From contig CAJUEG010000078.1 in NCBI GenBank assembly GCA_910584835.1, positions 1-11,609 on the forward strand: a DNA stretch of 11,609 nt. The letters run 5' to 3'. Position 1 is the first letter of the stretch, and every line of letters starts with the position of its first letter. The DNA comes from an uncultured Oscillospiraceae bacterium. Its GTDB lineage: Bacteria; Bacillota; Clostridia; Oscillospirales; Oscillospiraceae. The position numbers and the translations under genes are program-made. Shown here piece by piece: positions 6,526 to 11,609 of this stretch. The notes beneath the pieces were generated by a model. That model saw only the letters and a program-made list of their open reading frames with translations. It did no database searches and was not told the DNA's origin.

Positions 6526-8001
6526 ATGCTGTATATTGGAATCGACCTGGGCACCTCCGCCGTGAAGCTGCTGCTGATGGACGAGGAGGGACAAATCCAA
6601 AACATCGTCTCCCGGGAATACCCGCTGTCTTTTCCCAAGCCTGGCTGGTCCGAGCAGAACCCGGCGGACTGGCTGGAAGCGGTGGTGACTGGCATCCGGG
6701 AGTTGACGGCGGACTGCGATAAGACCCGGATTGCGGCCATCGGCTGCGGCGGGCAGATGCACGGGCTGGTGGCCCTGGACGGGGAGGACCGGGTCCTCCG
6801 CCCGGCCATCCTCTGGAACGACGGCCGCACCGCTCAGGAGGTGGACTACCTCAACAAGATCGTGGGCCGGGAAAAAATCAGCCGGTATACCGCCAACATC
6901 GCCTTCGCGGGCTTCACGGCCCCTAAGCTCCTCTGGATGCGGAAGAACGAGCCGGAGCTGTTCGCCAGAATCGACAAGGTGATGCTGCCCAAGGACTACA
7001 TCAACTACTGCCTCACCGGCGTCCACTGCACCGACGTCTCCGACGCCTCGGGGATGCTCCTCTTCGACGTGGAGCACAAGCGCTGGAGCCCGGAGATGCT
7101 GGAGCTGTGCGGTCTGCGGGAGTCCCAGATGGCGAAGGCCTTCGAGAGCTATGAGGCCGTGGGCACCCTCAAGCCGGACATGGCGAGGGCCCTGGGCCTG
7201 GCGGAAACGACGGTGGTCTGCGCCGGGGCGGGGGACAACGCCGCCGCCGCCGTGGGCACGGGCACCGTGGGGGACGGGGGCTGCAACATCAGCCTGGGCA
7301 CCTCCGGGACCATCTTCATCTCCAGCAAAACCTTCGGCGTGGACCCCAACAACGCCCTCCACTCCTTCGCCCACGCCGACGGCGGATACCACCTCATGGG
7401 CTGCATGCTCTCCGCCGCCAGCTGCAACAAGTGGTGGATGGAGGACATTCTGAAAACCCCGGACTACGCCGGGGAACAGGCGGCGATTACCCCGGAGAAG
7501 CTGGGGCGGAACCATGTGTTTTTCCTCCCCTACCTCATGGGAGAGCGCAGCCCCATCAACGACACCGGCGCCCGGGGCTGCTTGATTGGCATGACTATGG
7601 ATACCACCCGGGCGGACCTGCTCCAGGCGGTGCTGGAGGGCGTGGCCTTCGCCATCCGGGACAGCTTTGAGGTGGCCCGGAGCCTGGGCGTGGAGATTCC
7701 CCGCTCCAACATCTGCGGCGGGGGCAGCAAGTCCGGGCTCTGGCGGACCATCATGGCCAATGTCCTGGGCATCCCCCTGGACATCGTGGCCACGGAGCAG
7801 GGGCCTGGCTACGGCGGGGCCATGCTGGCCATGGTGGCGGCGGGGCGGTTCCCCACCGTCCAGGCGGCGGCGGACGCCCTGGTGCGCGTTGCCGGCACCG
7901 TGGAGCCGGAGGCGAAGCTGACCGCCCTCTATGAGGAGCGGTACCGGCAGTTCCAAAAAATATACCCCGCCTGCAAGGCGCTGTTCCCCCAGCTTCTTTA
8001 A
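6526..8001 (+). CDS. xylB: Xylulokinase, FGGY carbohydrate kinase
   Basis: The 491-residue kinase phosphorylates D-xylulose with ATP to D-xylulose 5-phosphate, the entry point to the pentose phosphate pathway. The N-terminal FGGY domain begins MLYIGIDLGTSAVKLL with the phosphate-loop Asp7 and Gly9-Thr10. The substrate-contact motif GQMHG (Gln77-Met78-His79) is the one seen in xylulokinases. The C-terminal domain has the catalytic-base region GAGDNAAAAVG with Asp237, then ISLGTSGT, and an adenosine-binding GGGSKSGLW near 398-406. Length agrees with the family (about 480-500). The ribosome-binding site AAGGAG (6513-6518) overlaps the TAA of the xylosidase gene, so the two are likely coupled. 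Other FGGY kinases (ribulokinase, fuculokinase) are less likely because of QMHG and the overall XylB pattern. True substrate preference depends on which ketopentose the neighbouring isomerase makes. Confidence 0.9.
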   Translation: MLYIGIDLGTSAVKLLLMDEEGQIQNIVSREYPLSFPKPGWSEQNPADWLEAVVTGIRELTADCDKTRIAAIGCGGQMHGLVALDGEDRVLRPAILWNDGRTAQEVDYLNKIVGREKISRYTANIAFAGFTAPKLLWMRKNEPELFARIDKVMLPKDYINYCLTGVHCTDVSDASGMLLFDVEHKRWSPEMLELCGLRESQMAKAFESYEAVGTLKPDMARALGLAETTVVCAGAGDNAAAAVGTGTVGDGGCNISLGTSGTIFISSKTFGVDPNNALHSFAHADGGYHLMGCMLSAASCNKWWMEDILKTPDYAGEQAAITPEKLGRNHVFFLPYLMGERSPINDTGARGCLIGMTMDTTRADLLQAVLEGVAFAIRDSFEVARSLGVEIPRSNICGGGSKSGLWRTIMANVLGIPLDIVATEQGPGYGGAMLAMVAAGRFPTVQAAADALVRVAGTVEPEAKLTALYEERYRQFQKIYPACKALFPQLL

Positions 8002-8013
8002 AGGAGGAACCCC

Positions 8014-8649
8014 ATGAAGATTGAATCTGTTTACAGTCCTGCCTTCCGGGCCTACGGCCAGGTGCTCACCGGCTATGACACGGCGGAGCTGCTCCGGGCT
8101 ATGGAAAACATTCCTCTGCCGGAGGAGGGCACGGCCTATGAGCCGTCCATCGCCTCTTTGGAGCAGAGCGCCCTCTTCGGCCAGCTGCGGGACCACGCCT
8201 ACGGCGGGATGCCGGTACAAATCGGCATGTGCTGGGGCCGCAATACCAAGCTCAACTGCCTGGAGTACCACCGGGACAGCGAGGTCAACATCGGAGCGTC
8301 GGACTTCATTCTCCTGCTGGCGAAACAGGAGGAAACGGTGGACGGCCGGCTGGATACCGCCTGTGTCCGGGCCTTCCGGGTCCCTGCCGGGGCGGTGGTG
8401 GAGGTCTACGCCACGACGCTGCACTACGCCCCCTGCCATGTGGATGGGGCAAAGGGCTTCCGGGTGGCGGTGGTGCTGCCCAGGGGCACCAATGAGGCCA
8501 GGCCTGTCCTCACGCCGCTGAACGCGGAGGATGACCGCCTGTGGGCGAAAAACAAATGGCTGCTGGCGCACCCGGACTCCGGCGAGGCCGGACAGGGGGC
8601 CTGGGTGGGCCTGATAGGTGAAAATATTGATATCAAAAACGATCTTTGA
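8014..8649 (+). CDS. DUF4867 family protein, cupin-like, possible sugar isomerase/epimerase helper
   Basis: This 211-residue soluble protein resembles the DUF4867 family, for which I know no established function. The middle looks like a cupin barrel: LEYHRDSEVNIGASD (His86 and Glu90 placed as in cupin motif 1), then VPAGAVVEVYATTLHYAPCHV (Pro124-Ala-Gly126, His137, His142) as in motif 2. His86, Glu90 and His137 or His142 are natural metal ligands. A second recognisable block is KNKWLLAHPDS (180-190). There is no signal peptide or membrane segment. It lies between xylulokinase and the isomerase, with AAAGGAGG (8000-8007) overlapping the xylB stop, so it is made with both. D-lyxose isomerases and several sugar epimerases also use cupin folds, so a pentose isomerase, epimerase or mutarotase role is reasonable, but this is inference. 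Confidence 0.8.
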   Translation: MKIESVYSPAFRAYGQVLTGYDTAELLRAMENIPLPEEGTAYEPSIASLEQSALFGQLRDHAYGGMPVQIGMCWGRNTKLNCLEYHRDSEVNIGASDFILLLAKQEETVDGRLDTACVRAFRVPAGAVVEVYATTLHYAPCHVDGAKGFRVAVVLPRGTNEARPVLTPLNAEDDRLWAKNKWLLAHPDSGEAGQGAWVGLIGENIDIKNDL

Positions 8650-8665
8650 AAAGGAGGAAGATTCT

Positions 8666-10144
8666 ATGCAATTGACCAATATTCCCGAGGTAAAGCTGGG
8701 CCTCGTCGCCGTCTCCCGGGACTGTTTTCCCGTCGCCCTGAGCGAGAAGCGCCGGGCCGCCGTCAAGGCCGCCTGTTCCGGCGAGCTGTACGAGTGCCCT
8801 GTCACGGTGGAAAACGAGCAGGGAATGCTGAAAGCCGTGGAGGACGTGAAAGCCCAGGGCTGCAACGCCCTGGTGGTGTTCCTGGGCAACTTCGGCCCCG
8901 AGACGCCGGAGACGCTGATTGCCCGGAACTTTGACGGCCCCTGCATGTTTGTGGCCGCCGCCGAGGGGGACGGGGACCTGATCAACGGACGGGGCGACGC
9001 CTACTGCGGAATGCTGAACTGCTCCTATAACCTGGGGATGCGGCATCTCAAGGGCTATATCCCCGAGTACCCCGTGGGCACGGCGGAGGACGTCGCCGGA
9101 ATGATCGCCGAATTTGTCCCCATCGCCCGGGCCGTTATCGGCGTGAAGAATCTGAAAATCATCACCTTCGGCCCCCGGCCTCAGGACTTCTTTGCCTGCA
9201 ACGCCCCCATCAAAGGCCTGTACGAGCTGGGCGTGGAGGTGGAGGAGAACTCCGAGCTGGACCTGCTGGTGAGCTACCGGGAGCACGCCGGTGATCCCCG
9301 CATCCCGGCGGTCTGCGCGGAAATGGCCGCCGAGATGGGCGAGGGCCGCTACTACCCCGATCTGGGCGAGCGGATGGCCCAGTTTGAGCTGACGCTGCTG
9401 GACTGGGCGGAGAAGCACAAGGGGGCCCGGAAGTACGTGGCCTTCGCGGACAAGTGCTGGCCCGCGTTTCCCAGCCAGTTCGGCTTTGAGCCCTGCTATG
9501 TGAACTCCCGCCTGGTGAGCCGGGGCATCCCGGTTGCCTGTGAGGTGGACATCTACGGCGCGCTCAGTGAGTGCATCGGCATGTGCGTCTCCGGGGACAC
9601 GGTGACTCTGCTGGACATCAACAACTCCGTCCCCGCCCGGTTGTGGGCGGAGCAGATCAAGGGTAAGTTTGACTATCGGCTGACGGATACCTTCATGGGC
9701 TTCCACTGCGGCAACACCCCCGCCTGCAAGCTGTGCGCGGACCGGGCCGTCAAGTATCAGCTCATCCAGAACCGCCTGCTGGAGAACGGCGGCGAGCCGG
9801 ACTTCACCCGGGGCACCCTGGAGGGCGACATCGCCGCCAGCGATATCACCTTCTACCGCCTCCAGTGCGACAGTGACGGGAATCTCCGGTCCTACATCGC
9901 CCAGGGCGAGGTGCTGCCGGTGGCCACGGGCAGCTTCGGCGGCATCGGCGTGTTCGCTATTCCCGAGATGGGCCGGTTCTACCGCCATGTGCTCATCCAG
10001 AAGCGCTATCCCCACCACGGGGCCGTGGCCTTCGGGCACTATGGCAAGGCGCTGTTCGAGGTGTTCAAGTTCCTTGGGATTCAGGATATCGCCTACAACC
10101 AGCCCAAGAGCCTGCCCTATCCCACGGAGAACCCCTTCCGCTGA
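8666..10144 (+). CDS. L-fucose/L-arabinose isomerase superfamily protein, putative pentose isomerase
   Basis: The 492-residue protein belongs to the metal-dependent aldose-ketose isomerases of the FucI/AraA superfamily. An N-terminal Rossmann-like half (KLGLVAVSRDCFPVALSEKR onward) is followed by a substrate/metal half. Likely manganese ligands are Glu293 in ACEVDIYGALS, Asp317 in TLLDINNS, and one of His450/His451 in YPHHGAVAFGH; the last motif recalls the HH pair of arabinose isomerase. It should convert an aldose to a ketose in the cytoplasm. Because it is encoded with xylulokinase and no XylA-type xylose isomerase is seen, it is the obvious candidate to supply the ketopentose. D-xylose, D-lyxose, L-arabinose, D-arabinose and L-fucose all remain possible substrates. 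The ATG at 8666 follows AAAAGGAGG (8649-8657) at proper spacing; an in-frame ATG at 8618 overlaps the previous gene and has no such site. Confidence 0.85.
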   Translation: MQLTNIPEVKLGLVAVSRDCFPVALSEKRRAAVKAACSGELYECPVTVENEQGMLKAVEDVKAQGCNALVVFLGNFGPETPETLIARNFDGPCMFVAAAEGDGDLINGRGDAYCGMLNCSYNLGMRHLKGYIPEYPVGTAEDVAGMIAEFVPIARAVIGVKNLKIITFGPRPQDFFACNAPIKGLYELGVEVEENSELDLLVSYREHAGDPRIPAVCAEMAAEMGEGRYYPDLGERMAQFELTLLDWAEKHKGARKYVAFADKCWPAFPSQFGFEPCYVNSRLVSRGIPVACEVDIYGALSECIGMCVSGDTVTLLDINNSVPARLWAEQIKGKFDYRLTDTFMGFHCGNTPACKLCADRAVKYQLIQNRLLENGGEPDFTRGTLEGDIAASDITFYRLQCDSDGNLRSYIAQGEVLPVATGSFGGIGVFAIPEMGRFYRHVLIQKRYPHHGAVAFGHYGKALFEVFKFLGIQDIAYNQPKSLPYPTENPFR

Positions 10145-10176
10145 GCATTGTGACTCCATTCCCCGAGAGGGTATGC

Positions 10177-10222
10177 AAATAAAAAAGGGCCGGCCCGCTG
10201 CTCCACGCTTACAGCGGCCGGC
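10177..10222 (-). terminator. Hairpin with T-run on the minus strand (terminator pointing left)
   Basis: GCCGGCCCGCTG (10189-10200) pairs with CAGCGGCCGGC (10212-10222), eleven base pairs with one bulged C and an 11-base loop. On the plus strand the A-rich run AAATAAAAAA (10177-10186) comes before it and no T-run follows. Read on the minus strand it is a textbook intrinsic terminator: GC-rich stem, then TTTTTTATTT. No minus-strand gene is visible to the right of it in this window. On plus-strand transcripts it would still form a hairpin just after the isomerase gene and could protect that mRNA end. Confidence 0.55.
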
Positions 10223-10227
10223 GCCTG

Positions 10228-10329
10228 AAAAAGGAGGAAGACCGCGGCGGCTCGCGGTGCGGCAGTGTGGAGACCTGTCGTAAAGCCCCTTGGCCGGGGC
10301 GAGGCGAAGGCGGCGGAGGCCCCTTCGCC
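10228..10329 (+). promoter_or_regulatory. Orphan Shine-Dalgarno followed by tandem hairpins in the ATPase leader
   Basis: AAAAAGGAGGAAGA begins at 10228, almost the same as the ribosome-binding site of the isomerase gene, but no ATG, GTG or TTG lies at working distance. Instead four short hairpins follow: ACCGCG/CGCGGT (10241-10246 with 10253-10258), CGGCAG/CTGTCG with one G-T pair (10260-10265 with 10275-10280), GCCCC/GGGGC (10285-10289 with 10296-10300) and a perfect GGCGAAGG/CCTTCGCC (10303-10310 with 10322-10329). The ATPase start at 10343 comes 13 bases later. This may be a regulatory leader, a fold that brings the site closer to the start, or the scar of a lost gene. GC-rich DNA forms short stems easily, so the structure is tentative. 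Confidence 0.4.
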
Positions 10330-10342
10330 AGGGCCGAGAGTT

Positions 10343-11533
10343 ATGGCAAGTTTGAATTTGAAGGGCATCACCAAAATATATCCTCACAGCGGCGGACAGA
10401 AAAAAGGCAAGAAAAAGGCCGGAGACACCGAGAAGAAAGTCAACCTCCAGGTGACCGCCGAGGGTGTCATTGCCGTCCAGGAGTTCAATCTGGATATCAA
10501 GGACAAGGAGTTCATCGTCCTTGTCGGTCCCTCCGGCTGCGGCAAGTCCACCACGCTGCGGATGGTTGCCGGCCTGGAGGAGATCTCCGGCGGCGAGCTG
10601 TACATCGACGGGAAGCTGATGAACGACGTGGAGCCGAAAAACCGGGACATCGCCATGGTGTTCCAGAGCTATGCCCTCTATCCCCATATGACGGTTTACG
10701 AGAACATGGCTTTTCCCCTGAAGCTGCGGAAGGTGGACACGGCGGAGATTGACCGCCGGGTCAAGGAGGCGGCGGAGACCCTGGACATCACCCAGTACCT
10801 GGACCGCAAGCCCAAGGCCCTCTCCGGCGGCCAGCGCCAGCGGGTGGCCATTGGCCGGGCCATCGTCCGGGAGCCCAAGGTGCTCCTCATGGACGAACCC
10901 CTCTCCAACCTGGACGCCAAGCTCCGCAACCAGATGCGCGCCGAGATCATCAAGCTGCGCCAGAAAATCAATACGACCTTTATCTATGTCACCCACGACC
11001 AAACGGAGGCCATGACCCTGGGCGACCGGATCGTCATCATGAAGGACGGCTTCATCCAGCAGATCGGCACCCCCCAGGAGGTCTTCGACCACCCCGCCAA
11101 TCTCTTTGTGGCCGGGTTCATCGGCATGCCCCAGATGAACTTCTTCGACGCGCAGCTGAAAAACGAGGGCGGAAAGTACTCTGTGTCCGTCGGCGGCTGC
11201 ACGGTGGAGCTGTCCGGCGACAAGCAGAAGAACCTGGCGGCGAAAAAGGTATCCGCCCAGGCCATTACCCTGGGCGTCCGGCCCAGCCACATGGTGCTGG
11301 CCAAGCAGCCCGGCAACACCCTTGCCGCCAAGGTGGAGGTTTCGGAAATGATGGGCAGCGAGGTCCATTTCCACGCCAATGCCGAGGGCCGGGACGTGGT
11401 AGTGATTGTGCCCACCATGGACGCCACGGGAACCCACATCGACTCCTTCCGCGCCGGGGACCAGATGAACCTGACCTTCAGCGGCAACGTGTGCCATGTC
11501 TTCGGCCAGGACGGAAAGAACCTGGAGTTTTGA
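10343..11533 (+). CDS. msmX: Sugar ABC transporter ATPase, MsmX/UgpC/MalK type
   Basis: The 396-residue ATPase powers import by docking on the EAA loops of the CUT1 permeases. Walker A is GPSGCGKST (62-70), the Q-loop is MVFQSYALYPH (Gln108), the signature is LSGGQRQRV (160-168), Walker B is LLMDEP (Asp184, Glu185) and the H-loop is VTHDQ (His218). The C-terminal third (about 245-396) is the regulatory OB/TOBE-like domain of this subfamily. Walker A lies about 24 residues further in than in Bacillus MsmX because of a Lys/Gly-rich insertion, roughly residues 15-40, between KIYP and GVIAVQ. The ATG at 10343 is preferred because MASLNLKGITKIYP matches family N-termini; a GTG at 10265 would add 26 residues unlike the family. 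The upstream ribosome-binding site is weak (GAGAG). As MsmX proteins can energise several importers, it may serve more than this operon. Confidence 0.92.
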   Translation: MASLNLKGITKIYPHSGGQKKGKKKAGDTEKKVNLQVTAEGVIAVQEFNLDIKDKEFIVLVGPSGCGKSTTLRMVAGLEEISGGELYIDGKLMNDVEPKNRDIAMVFQSYALYPHMTVYENMAFPLKLRKVDTAEIDRRVKEAAETLDITQYLDRKPKALSGGQRQRVAIGRAIVREPKVLLMDEPLSNLDAKLRNQMRAEIIKLRQKINTTFIYVTHDQTEAMTLGDRIVIMKDGFIQQIGTPQEVFDHPANLFVAGFIGMPQMNFFDAQLKNEGGKYSVSVGGCTVELSGDKQKNLAAKKVSAQAITLGVRPSHMVLAKQPGNTLAAKVEVSEMMGSEVHFHANAEGRDVVVIVPTMDATGTHIDSFRAGDQMNLTFSGNVCHVFGQDGKNLEF

Positions 11534-11545
11534 CCATAGGGGCGC

Positions 11546-11574
11546 TTGACCGCCCACAGACGGTGTGATATACT
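11546..11574 (+). promoter_or_regulatory. Sigma-A promoter of the next transcription unit
   Basis: TTGACC (11546-11551) and TATACT (11569-11574) are separated by exactly 17 bases, a strong sigma-A promoter starting only 12 bases after the ATPase stop codon. Transcription would begin near 11581, and its gene is outside the window. A 5-base inverted repeat GGGCG/CGCCC (11540-11544 with 11551-11555) overlaps the -35 box and could be an operator half-structure. No intrinsic terminator for the preceding operon is visible between 11534 and 11609. Confidence 0.6.
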
Positions 11575-11609
11575 CTGCCGCGTCAATGATTCCCCCAGGC
11601 TGGCTCTCG

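Noticed and set aside
8618..8665. Earlier in-frame ATG for the isomerase at 8618.
   Set aside because: It overlaps the end of the DUF4867 gene without a ribosome-binding site, whereas the ATG at 8666 follows AAAAGGAGG at ideal spacing.
10173..10283. A possible 36-codon leader peptide starting at ATG 10173 and ending at TAA 10283, before the last two hairpins of the msmX leader.
   Set aside because: Its ribosome-binding site is weak and too close (GAGAGGG three bases or fewer away), and its composition is just that of the hairpin region. Kept only as a remote attenuation idea.
10265..10342. Upstream GTG start for the ATPase adding 26 residues.
   Set aside because: The extra residues do not resemble MsmX N-termini, and the Shine-Dalgarno sequence at 10231-10237 is far too distant from the GTG (27 bases).
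10145..10342. Known structured RNA such as RNase P, a tRNA or a T-box in the gap before the ATPase.
   Set aside because: No conserved core motifs of those RNAs were found; only short GC-rich hairpins are visible.
8633..11557. A 974-codon minus-strand open frame across isomerase and ATPase.
   Set aside because: It runs straight through the msmX leader, shows no domain or promoter, and mirrors third-position GC bias. The plus-strand genes on the same DNA have clear catalytic motifs.

Overview
The window holds one long plus-strand operon for importing and breaking down a pentose-containing oligosaccharide, most simply a xylo-oligosaccharide. Coding sequence is strongly G/C-biased at third positions, strong AGGAGG ribosome-binding sites precede most genes, the solute-binding lipoprotein has a short Gram-positive signal, and the transporter is CUT1/MsmX type. 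Together these suggest a GC-rich Firmicute, probably an Oscillospiraceae-type gut Clostridium (Flavonifractor/Oscillibacter-like). That placement is an inference from style, not from a marker gene.

Layout. Positions 1-80 (minus) are the first codons of a divergent gene that runs off the left edge. It has its own sigma-A promoter (109-137). Positions 81-397 are an AT-rich divergent control region with the operon promoter (TTGACA-17-TACACT, 278-306) and a stem-loop in the 5' UTR (320-361). Then follow, all on plus: solute-binding lipoprotein (398-1795); a gap with three hairpins (1796-1952); two CUT1 permeases (1953-2867, 2874-3722); a YesL-family membrane protein (3727-4398); a cytoplasmic GH3 beta-xylosidase (4418-6514); xylulokinase XylB (6526-8001); a DUF4867 cupin-like protein (8014-8649); a FucI/AraA-superfamily sugar isomerase (8666-10144); a 198-base hairpin-rich gap (10145-10342); and an MsmX/UgpC-type ATPase (10343-11533). 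A new sigma-A promoter (11546-11574) starts the next, unseen transcription unit.

How it works together (inference from families and order): the lipoprotein captures the oligosaccharide, the two permeases with the MsmX-type ATPase import it, the GH3 enzyme removes xylose inside the cell, the isomerase converts the aldopentose to a ketopentose, and XylB phosphorylates it for the pentose phosphate pathway. No classical XylA is present. The isomerase is of the fucose/arabinose isomerase type and is paired with an uncharacterised cupin-like protein. That trio (XylB, DUF4867, FucI-like isomerase) is the most interesting biology here. The second point of interest is the leader of the ATPase gene, where a strong Shine-Dalgarno sequence lies about 105 bases from the nearest credible start codon with consecutive predicted hairpins in between. 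I found no CRISPR array, transposon, tRNA, rRNA or defence system.
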